This document shows positions 1-9,659 of a DNA stretch of 64,000 nt, one piece after another (positions within the stretch are counted from its first letter, which is position 1; each line of letters starts with the position of its first letter). The stretch lies in assembly GCF_028372415.1 (NCBI RefSeq), contig NC_092875.1, forward strand, positions 338,216,918 to 338,280,917. Reading direction: 5' to 3'. The translations under genes were made by a program, and so were the position numbers. The DNA comes from Notamacropus eugenii. Lineage: Eukaryota; Chordata; Mammalia; Diprotodontia; Macropodidae. The notes under the pieces were generated by a model, which was not told the DNA's origin, ran no database searches, and worked only from the letters and a program-made list of their open reading frames with translations.

Positions 1-265
1 TGTCACTAGCTTTGTGATGAGATCGGGTCACTTAACTTCTATCAATTTCTATGAAATGGGATAATGAAATCTTTAGCTCCTATAACAGGCAATTACTATG
101 AAGAAGGCATGGAATTAAGTATGTAAAGCTCTTTACAAACATTGAAGTTCTATATGAATTTCAGCTATTGGATTCTTAAAAATAAAACAAAACTATAAAT
201 CTCTCCATGTATTTCATTCATCTTTCTTAAGAGTTGAATGTAGAGAATCATAATAAAAATAACTT

Positions 266-490
266 GTCCTTATATAATGATTTAAAATTTATAAAGTACT
301 TTCTTTACAACATCCTCATAATGGAGGTCATGAAAAATTTTTTATCCCCATTTCACAGATGAAGAGATTGAGGTTCAGAGTGACAAAGTGAATTACCTGG
401 ACACTCATGACTAGAAGGTATAAGACCTGATACTGAACTTATTCACTTGACTACAAGTTCCAAGTTTTCAATTACCACATTGCCTCCCAT
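266..490 (-). repeat. MIR/THER1-type SINE
   Basis: The plus strand carries the reverse complement of the MIR core: 'cccatttcacagatgaagag', 'gaggttcagag', a degraded 'aagtgacttgcccaaggtcac' block and a closing 'cacattgcctccc' that mirrors the tRNA-derived head. It is old and strongly diverged. Confidence 0.7.
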
Positions 491-1254
491 GTTCCGTCTA
501 AGTCATGGAAGAAAGGAAAACCATTTAAAGTAATCTGTAGAATGAGAGATTATAGAGCATAAAAAAGAGATTTTGTGAAATTCATGTAGACTTGAAAGAC
601 AGTAACTCCTACTACAGCTGAATCAGAAATTACTGCTAAGTATCTAGACTAATTACAACTGTTACTTTTATTTGGAACTTGAATTTCCACACCTATACTC
701 TTCCATTTCTTCCTCTTTCTTCTTTTCCCTCCATCCTCCATGACACACTTAAAATCACTTAAAAGAACATTTCAAAAGACTTGTACTGTAACTTTCTATT
801 GGCCAGAAACAGAGGAAGATTCCCTGCATCAACACAAGAAACTCCACTTCAATTGAAATAAAACTCAAGCTTCTCTGTATCCAATTATCAAACTCCTGTT
901 TCTTTTTCCCCCTCTTTTAGCTGATTTGTAAATTGCCCCTGTTCCCACAACACAATGATGAGTTTGGGATCTTTCACGGTGTTTAAACCTTCCAAGAACA
1001 TTTTCCACTTGGAGAATCCTCTTAAAGGGAATATACATCATTGGATATGATTATCCAGGCTTAAAGGAACAATAAGCAGAACAATATGGCCTCTTTAGAA
1101 TGATCCTAGGAAACACTGGCATGTCCTGTTCTCTCTTCTTTTTCTCTTTTTCCTACTTCCTTTTTTGTTGTTGTTTCTTCATTTTTTTTCTTCTTTCCTT
1201 CTTAGTGAGGGGAAGATGAGGGAGCATCAAGACTGGAAAAAAGACATTATCAAG

Positions 1255-1385
1255 TAAAATCCCTTCATTTTACAGATAAGAAAATTGAGACCTAGAAAGA
1301 TGAAGTGACTTAATTACCATCATGCTACAAGTGCCAGGATTTGAATACTAAGTCTGACACAGTCACACTATGCCATGGTAGATCT
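1255..1385 (-). repeat. MIR SINE fragment
   Basis: Reverse-complement MIR core ('ttcattttacagataagaaa', 'gatgaagtgact', 'gccaggatttgaatac', 'cactatgcca'). It covers core and head but not the full tail. Confidence 0.65.
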
Positions 1386-1999
1386 TCTTCTTCTCTTTCT
1401 TTTTGTCTTAAATTGTAATATAAATGGCTACCAGACAAACAAAAAGATGAAAAAAGTAAATCTACCAACAAAGAAAAACCCTAATCTTTTTAGAAATGAT
1501 AAACCTCCACATGTTAGTAGGAGGAAGGTAGAGAACAACACTAATTTCTGAATACAGCCATAATCATCTCCAGGTACTTGTTGGAAGTAAATCTAAAACA
1601 TCTTGATCTGTTCATAGCCTCCCTTTGTTTCCCTTACAGACTTTATTTCCCACCCATGTTGTTACCCTCTGCTATCTGTACCTCCCTGCTTTCTTGCATT
1701 AATTTAAAAGGTTGAAGACAATAAATGAGAACTACCTACTTTAGATTAATGCAAGTCTTCCAGTCCAGATGAATTACAAGCAGAGCACTAAATAACTTGT
1801 AAAGGTGAGTGCAAAAATGCTATCGGGAAATGTTGAAGAAGTATAGAAAATGGCATAAGCAGAAAAGAACGTAAGAAAACATAAGAAAAAGGACATAAGC
1901 AGATACTATTCTCATCTTAAAAATATAGATGAAATAAATACATTAATGCTAACCTTGCTACAAATTCTTAACAAAATTCTGTAATGTATAATTAATAGA

Positions 2000-3350
2000 C
2001 ACTTGTGAGAGCATTTAGAAAGGGAAGAAGTGATCACTAGAAACCAGCATCAAAATGAAACTTTATATCCTAAACTCATTTATTTTTGATGGAGTTGTTA
2101 GATTGGCATTAAGAGCATTTGCAGTAGATTTAGGAACAACATCTATGACAACATATCTTGATTTACAGAAGGGATAAGTCAATATTTTTCATGCTTTCCT
2201 TGTGTTCAAGGTATAGAAATGGAAGGAATTATAGAACAGATAGGTGCATTCATAGCCTGTTGAACAAATACTCCCAAATATTCTTGGTTAACAGATTTAT
2301 ATGAAACTGGAGGGAAGACTCTAATGACATCCCTAAGGCCTCTATCCTTGGTCTTGATGTGTTCAACATTTTTATGAGATGAGATTTGAAGACACAGAAG
2401 CATGTTTATCAAATTAGTGGCTGACACAAAACTGGAAGTGAAAGCTAATATGCTGGATGACAGAATTAGTATTCATAAAGATTTCAACAAGCTAGACTGA
2501 TGGCCTAAAATAAAGATGATCTTTTAAAGGCATAATATAAAAACTTTTATTTAGATTAAAATAATTTATTACTTAAGGGCAGGATGTAGAAGGCCTGGCT
2601 GGACATCAGTTCAAGTGAAAATGACCTAAAAATTTATGTGATACAGAAACTAAATACACATATGATATCATGCAAATAATCATGCTTATGAGAAGATAGA
2701 TTGACATATATCTGTAATTTAATAGATAAATCTTAGAAAGATATTTGAGACACACAGAGATTAATTGGTTTCCCCAGGGTCACCTAGTCAGATAAGTGGC
2801 AGAAATGAAATTAGAATCTAGGTCTTTCTGACTTAAAGCCAAGAATTCTAATCTGTAGCTATACTGTCTCTACAATGAAATCTTAGGTTTTGTAAAGGGA
2901 AGAATAGTCCCCAGATCAAATACGTCTGATCTTTTTCTGATTTATTATGTATATGTCTGGGTGCTGCATGTTGAGAGACCATGTAGAACAGAATGACCAT
3001 GAGAGTGATAAGTATGGAAACTCTATAGTATAAGTAATTATTGAGAGTAATGGGCATGTTTAGGTAGGAAAATTAAGAAGGAATCTGCTAACAGCTTTTA
3101 AAAATTTTTAAGGACTATAGTGTGGAAATAGAATTAGATTTTCAGTGTAGCAGAATAAGAACCAATGGGTTTCAGTTACAGAGAGGGAGTAGGTTTACAT
3201 AGCAAAAGTAATGAGTTCCCTGACACAGCAGTGTTTAAGCAGAGTTTGAGTGGTTGACTACTTGTGCAGGGATAATGTGAAAAGAGCATCTATATTAAGA
3301 TATAAGTTGTACAAGGTAAACTCAAAGTCCTTTGAAACTCTATGAATCTA
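2000..3350 (+). mobile_element. CR1/L3-type LINE 3' half, interrupted
   Basis: The stretch follows the 3' half of a CR1/L3-clade LINE in order. A degraded reverse-transcriptase part has phrases such as 'cttggtcttgatgtgttcaa' and 'catttttat' near 2350. Then come 'gctgacacaaaactgg', 'gctggatgacagaatta', 'ggcctggctggacatcag', 'cagaataagaaccaatgggt' and a final 'ctctatgaatct' resembling the CR1 octamer tail. A MIR lies inside it at about 2730-2875. No open frame survives. The 5' limit is uncertain and could lie nearer 1780. Confidence 0.6.
2730..2875 (-). repeat. MIR SINE inside the CR1/L3 LINE
   Basis: Reverse MIR core 'ggtcacctagtcagataagt', 'aatctaggtctttctgact' and 'ctatactgtctct', splitting the older LINE copy around it. 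This shows the LINE was already present when the SINE landed. Confidence 0.6.
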
Positions 3351-4094
3351 TCTTTTGTAGGCATACTGAGAAATTGCGATGAGGATCAACTGGAACTTTA
3401 CTCCAAAAAGATTTTGGCATCTTTTTGCATATCCTTTCACCACCCCACTTCAACTGCATATTGCAACCTATTTCAAAGTTTAAAGGAAGTTTTTCCCAAT
3501 TCTATCATCGTTCCTTATTTTTTATATAGGGGTAGAGGATAGCCTTGATACCCTTAGGCTTTAGTAAAGGATTACTTAATAAAGAGCCTAGACTCAAATA
3601 ATTATTTACTTAAAACTGAAATTCACTAAAAAATCTCAAGCACTGGTTGTTGTTTCTTTTTCCTTTACTATTGCCACATAATTAAATAATTTCACAATTA
3701 ATTACTTTCAGGAGAGATAATTTGTTTTCATTAAAATATGTAAATATGCATCCCTTGCTTTTTTTTTTTTAATATTGCTTCCTCATCCACTGTCGTGATG
3801 ATGCCTCATGATAAAAAAATCCACCACCAGCTTAGTCCCTAGTCTGTGTGCTTATATAATTCCTTAGTCAAGGAAAGTTTCCGCTGAACTAGGCCTGTTT
3901 TACTGCTGATCCTCACCTAGGGAATTTCGGAGCAGTCTAAAGGGTTTGTAATTTCTTACTATTCTTGTCTTAGGGTTGTGTAAAACTCAAAGTTTATTAG
4001 GAGACAAAGCGTCTCCTAGAAACTAGGCAGAAGAAGAATGTGTTATTAAAACTCTAACACACCCAGTTTGTGGTAGTTTGCATTTTAGGGAAAA

Positions 4095-4312
4095 AAACCT
4101 CAAACATTTATTAAGCCCCTACAAATATTACTTCATTTGATCCTCAAACAACACTGTGAAATTGATGCTATCATGATCCTCATTTTATAGTTGAGGCAGA
4201 CAGAGGTTAAGAGACTTTTCCAGGATCATATAGCTACAGGCTGAATGCCTGAAGCTGAATTTGACTCTCTGACTCCAAGATCAGCATTCTATTCACTGTG
4301 CCACTAGCATGC
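4095..4312 (-). repeat. MIR/THER1-type SINE, near complete
   Basis: Starts with 'caaacatttattaagcccct', runs through 'atcctcattttatagttgag' and 'agaggttaagagactt', and ends in the tRNA-like head 'ctattcactgtgccactagc'. A CA microsatellite follows at the head side. Confidence 0.75.
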
Positions 4313-4350
4313 TCACACACACTCACACACACACACACACACACACACAC
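4313..4350. repeat. (CA)n microsatellite
   Basis: Uninterrupted CA dinucleotides after a short 'cacacacactcacac' lead-in, abutting the MIR head. Confidence 0.95.
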
Positions 4351-4454
4351 GAATTCCCTATCTAAGATAATAATTCTGAGGAAATCTCTTAGAAGAAGAT
4401 TGCTTCCACATATCCATAATGCAGAAAAGCTACTTACTGCCTTTCTGATGGTAT

Positions 4455-4645
4455 AGTGCAGTGTAGGAAACAGTGGAAGAAACCTTGATTTTATAGTCAA
4501 TCATGACATTTGCCTCCAGCTCTGCCCCTTACTAACTGTTTTAACCTTGAGTAAGTGACTTAATCCTGAGTGTATGTAAAATGCATGCTTTGGGCTACAT
4601 GATCTTTAAAGTCCCTTTAACTTCAAACCCATGATCCTGTGAATA
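4455..4645 (+). repeat. L2-tailed tRNA-type SINE (THER1/MON1-like)
   Basis: Forward SINE body ('cttgagtaagtgacttaatc', 'tgtaaaatgcatgctttgg') ending in the L2-like tail 'catgatctttaaagtccctt' and 'catgatcctgtgaa'. Confidence 0.65.
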
Positions 4646-6215
4646 ATTCAATCCCTGTATGAGGCTAGGAATACACTACGAACAATGTTGCTGACTTACT
4701 TAATTGCTTAAGAGCATCAAAAACTTCAAAAATCTTCCAGTTGGAGCTCTGAGAAGAAACCTTGGGGTAGTTATGACAAGGGAGGGCTTCAGTGTTTTAA
4801 AAAGGTGTTCCTGAATCTGAATATAGGGCTGCTGGAGGCAAGGCAAATCAAAAATCATTAATTGATTGGGATCTCTTTTATATCAGCCCAATTTAAAAAT
4901 ATACCACAGCCACAAGATATATAATTCATTGCCAAATTGCTCTATGGGAAAAAGAAAACATTAATTTGGAATCAGAAAACCTATACTTAAATTCTCATTC
5001 AGTCATACTAATTGTATAGCCTTGTACAAGTCACTACTCTTCTCTGCATCTGTTTTCTCAGCTGTAAATTGAGAGAATTTACCTAGTCCAAGGGGCGGAG
5101 ATCCACTTAGGAGTTTGGTGCAGGCTATGGACTCTTCAGAATAATGTTTGCTGCTTACATTCATTATTGAAGGAAATGCTAAATTTCATTTAAAGGTTAG
5201 TGAAAATTACTGTGCAATCTCCCACTCCCATGCAAGTTCACAGACCCCTGCTATTTTTATGCAGGACTCTTGGGTGTCCTTGAATGGCAGATTGAGAATT
5301 CCTGGACCAGATGGCCTCCAAATTCCTTTGCATTTCCAAATCAATGATCCTATAAACCATTCATTTATCTTGAATCTCTTCTTTGGAGCTAAAACCAGCA
5401 AGGTTCCACCATCTTTCATTTTAGACCCAAGAAGACAGAATTAGAGTAAAACTTTCCCCAAGCCCCCCCGCAGAAAACAGACAAAAGAGATTCAATCAAG
5501 GAATTCTATAAAATAAAATCTGAGGAAACCCCAAATACACTAGGAGACAGAAGCATCATTATTTGATCAAAGGAGACATTGTACAGAACCTCTCTTTGGA
5601 AAGTATAAAACATTAGACAAATTAAAGGCGCAACGACAATCATTTGTTGTAGAATGGACAGGTGCTTCAGGGAAAGTGCAGTCTGAAACCTAGACATCTT
5701 GTGATTAAGAATCTAAGCTTAAGATCAGTGGAAGTTATGTTGATTAAAGGAAAAAGAAAGTCATGGAGACTCTGTTTCCCTTTCTGTGAGTAAACAAAAT
5801 TAAAAAATGACCTTTAACTTTTCCTTTTTTGTCTCACACATTGCTGTTTTCAAGGGCCCTAATCATGTGGTGGCTTCTAATTTGTTTTCAAAGGGTCTTT
5901 TCCAGGGCTAAGACCTTTATTCCCAGGCCAGGCAAATGAAATGCTAACAGACCATTAACTGCAGTGGCACTTGAAGGCTTCTCCATTATAATCTCTGTTA
6001 ATTAAAGGGACATAGGCAAGACCCATAGGGCAGGGACTGAATAGGGAGGGACCTATCTTCTGAGAAGTTTAGCAGAATCCCTGTGATACGTTAGGTACTG
6101 CTTAATTTTCAGACAAAACAAAAATTAAAAAAAAAAAAGACAAAAGTACCCCAAACTTTACTTCATTTTCTTGAAATAGAGAGGGGAGAAAGATATCAAT
6201 GGGTACAGGGATATA
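4646..6215. other. Sparse interval: one MIR (4940-5090), otherwise unassigned
   Basis: A forward MIR is recognisable at about 4940-5090 ('cttgtacaagtcactactct', 'tctgttttctcagctg'), with an L2-tail scrap at 5290-5350. The rest shows no repeat I can name and no frame with protein-like composition. The paired 98- and 70-codon frames at 5148-5444 overlap on opposite strands and have no recognisable motif. A stretch around 5860-5990 looks single-copy and might be conserved, but one sequence cannot show that. Confidence 0.5.
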
Positions 6216-6219
6216 ATAA

Positions 6220-6395
6220 GAAACACCATGCGATTTAGTGTCAGAAGACCTTAATTAAGTTCTAACTAACTTTGTAAACTTGTGCAAAACAATTTTTCTG
6301 ATCTTCCGTTTTCTCATCTATAAAAGGAAAATATTATCACTTACTGACTTTCTTTAGACTGTCATAAGGAGCAAATTAGATGATACAAGGCAGTT
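6220..6395 (+). repeat. MIR SINE
   Basis: Forward MIR: 'gaaacaccatgcgatttagt', 'cttgtgcaaaacaa', 'ttttctcatctataaaag' and a tail with 'gtcataaggagcaaattaga'. Confidence 0.6.
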
Positions 6396-6605
6396 TTGTC
6401 AAACTCAAATAGAATCCAGAGGTACTAAACCAGCATACAAATCTCAGGAAAATGGATATTGGCTTAGAAAACCACATACTAATATTATCTATGTTCAATT
6501 GTAATTTCATTTATTTTGTTATATCCCAATTATATTTTAATCTGCTTTACCTCACAAGGGAGTTATTACAAGCAGCATGTTTGGCACCTCAGATAGAAAG
6601 CACTT
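6395..6605 (+). repeat. hAT-like nonautonomous element (MITE), partial
   Basis: Shares 'gtcaaactcaaatagaa' and 'ttggcttagaaaaccacat' followed by 'atattatctatgttc' with the element at 61150-61598. The internal AT-rich block ('atatcccaattatattttaa', 'tctgcttt') also matches. No transposase is present. The family was probably spread by a hAT transposase, judged only from the terminal sequence type. Confidence 0.5.
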
Positions 6606-6642
6606 TGAAAATGGTAAAGTCTTAAATAAATATGATCCATTT

Positions 6643-6706
6643 CTGGTAGTGGAGGCACACACCTGTAATCCTTGCTACCTGCAGGGCTGAGTCTAGTTGA
6701 TTTCTT
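6643..6706 (+). pseudogene. 7SL RNA retrocopy, 5' part (split by half-LINE A)
   Basis: The sequence 'ggaggcacacacctgtaatc', then 'cttgctacctgcagggctga', follows the 5' domain of 7SL RNA (human: ggtggcgcgtgcctgtagtc, then ccagctactcgggaggctga). It continues across the inserted half-LINE at 9366. 'gatccatt' at 6634-6641 recurs just after the A-rich tail at 9652-9659, which suggests a target-site duplication for the 7SL copy. Substitutions are spread along it, so it is an old retrocopy rather than a working SRP RNA gene. It could also belong to a 7SL-derived SINE family. Confidence 0.75.
6692..6706. repeat. Target-site duplication of half-LINE A, left copy
   Basis: 'tctagttgatttctt' is exactly repeated at 9351-9365. 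The repeated bases belong to the 7SL copy and define the insertion exactly. Confidence 0.95.
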
Positions 6707-7408
6707 TTTTTTTTTCTTTTTTTCTTCTTCTTTTTTTTTTTTATTAGTTTATTTAACTTTTAACATTCATTTTCACAAAATTTTGGGTTCCACATTTTCT
6801 CCCCTTTTGTCCCCTCCCCCCACCCCAAAACACCGAGCATTCTAATTGCCCCTGTTTGCCAATCTGTCCTCCCTCCCTCCCCACCCCTTCCCTTTGGAAG
6901 GCAAGCAATTCAATATAGGCCAGATCTGTGTAGTTTTGCAAATGACTTCCATAATAGTAGTGTTGTGTAAGAACTAATTATATTTCCCTCCATCCTATCC
7001 TGTCCCCCATTACTTCTGTTCTCTCTTTTGATCCTGACCCTCCCCATGAGTGTTGACCTCAAATTGCTCCCTCCTCCCACTGCCCTCCCTTCCATCATCC
7101 CCCCCACCCTGCTTATCCCCTTATCCCCCACTTTCCTGTATTGTAAGATAGGTTTTCATACCAAAATGAGTGTGCATTTTATTCCTTCCTTTAGTGGAAT
7201 GTGATGAGAGTAAACTTCATGTTTTTCTCTCACCTCCCCTCTTTTTCCCTTCACTAAAAAGTCTTTTGCTTGCCTCTTTTATGAGAGATAATTTGCCCCA
7301 TTCCATTTCTCCCTTTCTCCTCCCAATATATTTCTCTCTTACTGCTTGATTTCATTTTTTTTTAAGATATGATCCCCTCCTCTTCAGTTCACTCTGTGCA
7401 CTTTGTCT

Positions 7409-7448
7409 CTATGTGTGTGTGCGTGTGCGTGTGCATGTGTGTGTGCGT
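7409..7448. repeat. (GT)n tract inside half-LINE A
   Basis: GT repeat with interspersed C ('gtgtgcgtgtgcgtgtgc'), between ORF1 and the 3' UTR. Copies B and C have a tract at the same place. Confidence 0.9.
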
Positions 7449-7584
7449 TATCACACCCTGTACCCAGATGCTGAATAGTTTCAAGAGTTACAAATATTGT
7501 CTTTCCATGTAGGAATGTAAACAGTTCAACTTTACTAAAGTCCCTTATGACTTCTCTTTGCTATTTACTTTTTCATGCTTCTCT

Positions 7585-8665
7585 TCATTCTTGTGTTTGA
7601 AAGTCAAATTTTCTTTTCAGCTCTGGTCTTTTCATCAAGAATGCTTGAAAGTCCTCTATTTCATTGAAAGACCAATTTTTCCCCTGAAGTATTATACTCA
7701 GTTTTGCTGGGTAGGTGATTCTTGGTTTTAGTCCTAGTTCCTTTGACTTCTGGAATATCCTATTCCACACCCTTTGATCCCTTAATGTGGAAGCTGCTAG
7801 ATCTTGTGTTATCCTGATTGTATTTCCACAATACTTGAATTGTTTCTTTCTAGCTGCTTGCAATATTTTCTCCTTGATCTGGGAACTCTGGAATTTGGCC
7901 ACAATGTTCCTAGGAGTTTCTCTTTTTGGATCTCTTTCAGGCGGTGATCTGTGGATTCCTTGAATAATAATTTTGCCCTCTGGTTCTAGAATCTCAGGGC
8001 AGTTTTCCTTGATAATTTCATGAAAGATGATGTCTAGGCTCTTTTTTTTGATCCTGGCTTCCAGGTAGGCCCATAATTTTTAAATTGTCTCTCCTGGATT
8101 TATTCTCCAGGTCAGTTGTTTTTCCAATGAGATATTTCACATTATCTTCCATTTTTTCATTCTTTTGGTTTTGTTTTGTGATTTCTTGGTTTCTCATAAA
8201 GTCATTAGCCTCCATCTGTTCCATTCTAATTTTGAAAGAATTATTTTCTGCAGTGAGCTTTTGAATCTCCTTTTCCATTTGGCTAATTCTGCTTTTGAAA
8301 GCATTCTTCTCCTCCATGGCTTTTTGGACCTCTTTTGCCAGTTGACTTAGCCTATTTTTCAAGGTGTTGTTTTCTTCAGCATTTTTTTGGGTCTCCTTTA
8401 GCAGGGAACTGATCTGCTGTTCATGCTTTGACTGCATGTCTCTCATTTCTCTTCCCAGCTTTTCTTCCATCTCTCTAACTTGATTTTCTATGAGCTCTTC
8501 TATGGCCTGAGCCCATTGAGTGGGCTGGGATATAGAGGCCTTGACTTCTGTGTCTTTGCTTGATGGTAAGCATTGTTCTTCCTCATCAGAAAGGAAGGGA
8601 AGAAATGCCTGTTCCCCAAGAAAGTAACCCTCTATAGTCTTATTTCTTTTCCCTTTTCTGGGCAT
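7585..8665 (-). pseudogene. L1 ORF1 of half-LINE A, one frameshift
   Basis: The L1 ORF1 product is an RNA-binding trimeric chaperone that coats L1-type RNA. The start is ATG at 8665 (MPRKGKRNKT...). A long coiled coil follows, roughly residues 60-165, with heptad-like runs such as 'LKNRLSQLAKEVQKA' and 'ISQMEKEIQKL'. The RRM begins at 'RRDNLKIMGLP' (about residue 190) and the C-terminal domain contains 'KFQSSQIKEKILQAARKK' and 'YCGNTIRITQDL', ending 'FDFQTQE'. One frameshift in an A-rich run near 8030-8045, relative to copy B ('DQRKILDISFHEIIKEN'), separates the first 215 codons from the rest. Otherwise the frame is nearly clean, so this is the best preserved of the three. Confidence 0.85.
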
Positions 8666-9350
8666 TTTCCCAGCCAGTGATTTGACTTCTGAATATTCTC
8701 TTCACACCCACTTCGCCTCCAGATCCTCCCAGTCAGCACTTGGCGTTTGAGATTCAAATGCTGCTTCCCAGCATCAGGGCTTTTGGTGGGGGCAGGGCTG
8801 CTATTCAGTGTGAGATTAAGTTCAGGTGCTCAGGTGGGGGCAGGGCCTCCTCACAGGCTCAGTTCCCTCAGGGGGTTTATGCAGAGACCTTCAACAAGGG
8901 ATCCAGGCTCCTGCCTGCTTGGGTAGCCCTGGTCTGCTCCTGCCTCCGCTGTTGCCTCCCGAGGGTGCCTGAGTTATGGGGGCACCCCACTCCCCTCTCG
9001 ACCTGCCAAAGAGACTGTCTCACTGACCCCTGTCACCTGTGGGTGGAGGGACCTGTGTGGCCGCTGGAGATCCCGTCCCTGAAGCCCGCTCGAATCTTTT
9101 CCTCTCGGTGCCACGGCCGCGGCAGGGCTGTACTCAGCTCCCAGTCCCGACGCCCAGTCTGCGGCGTGAAGGACCTTTTGCGAGAGGTTTTCAGGTCTCT
9201 CTGGAACAGAAATCTCCCTTGCTCCAATGTTCTGTGGCCTCTGGGTGCAGAATTCGCTGTGAGTTACTTTTTTGTAGATGTTCTATGGGTTGTGGGTTCG
9301 GAGCTATGTGTATGTGCATCTTTCTACTCCGCCATCTTGGCTCCGCCTCC
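8666..9350 (-). promoter_or_regulatory. 5' leader and putative internal promoter of half-LINE A
   Basis: This leader is markedly richer in G and C, with several CpGs, than the flanking DNA. Near its 5' tip the minus strand reads 'gccaagatggcggag' (9328-9342), a YY1-type core at the same extreme 5' position as the YY1 site of primate L1. By analogy it would set the RNA start; promoter activity is inferred. The 247-codon plus-strand frame at 8740-9483 is a by-product of this composition. Confidence 0.6.
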
Positions 9351-9365
9351 TCTAGTTGATTTCTT
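9351..9365. repeat. Target-site duplication of half-LINE A, right copy
   Basis: Exact repeat of 6692-6706, directly following the 5' tip of the element. Confidence 0.95.
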
Positions 9366-9640
9366 GGGCTGTGGAGTTCTGAGATGCAGTGGGCTATGTA
9401 AATTGGGAGTCTGCACTAAGCCAACCTTTAACAGGGTGAGCTCCCAGGAATGGGAATCACCAGACTGCCAAAGGAGGGGCTAAGAGGCCTGTGTCACAAA
9501 ACAGAGCAGGTTAGAACTCAGGTCAGAAGACAGAGGAAGTCTCTGCTCCCATGGCAGATCAAGTGGGAATGGGCCCAATGTGTAGTCAGCCAATGCTCTT
9601 CCAGTTTTGCCAGGATAGGGAGACACAGTTTCAAAAAAAT
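9366..9640 (+). pseudogene. 7SL RNA retrocopy, 3' part with A-rich tail
   Basis: Continues the 7SL RNA order: 'gttctgagatgcagtgggct', 'gtctgcactaagcc', 'gtgagctcccaggaatggga', 'caccagactgccaaaggagg' and 'acagagcaggttagaactca'. The last four correspond to the S domain of 7SL (human: gtccgcactaag, ggtgacctcccgggagcggg, ccaccaggttgcctaaggag, cggagcaggtcaaaactc). The Alu-domain 3' arm remains as 'ccaggatagggagacacagt', and an A-rich tail follows at 9633-9648. Because the S domain is retained, this derives from full-length SRP RNA, unlike Alu or B1 SINEs, which lack it. Confidence 0.8.
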
Positions 9641-9659
9641 AAAATAAATGAGATCCATT

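Larger units (their letters stand above)
6707..9350 (-). mobile_element. Half-LINE A: full-length L1-derived element with ORF1 only (HAL1-type)
   Basis: Bounded by a perfect 15-bp target-site duplication. Reading on the minus strand it has a GC-rich leader (9350-8666), L1 ORF1 (8665-7585), a GT/CA tract (7409-7448), a purine-rich 3' UTR with G-runs, then 'gttaaataaact' and a degenerate A tail (plus-strand T tract 6707-6742). From the ORF1 stop to the tail there are only about 880 bp and no reverse transcriptase. The identical architecture of copies B and C argues that ORF2 was absent from the parent. Known HAL1 elements of other mammals have this layout; membership of a named family is not shown here. 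Confidence 0.85.

Noticed and set aside
5860-5990. Possible conserved noncoding element
   Set aside because: It looks single-copy, but one sequence gives no measure of conservation. Kept only as a remark.
8740-9483. 247-codon open frame on the plus strand
   Set aside because: It runs antisense through the GC-rich leader of half-LINE A and across the insertion boundary into the 7SL copy, with no domain. Copy B shows no corresponding conserved long frame.
6643-9640. A working 7SL (SRP) RNA gene
   Set aside because: It is split by a 2.6-kb insertion, carries many substitutions and has an A-rich retroposition tail.
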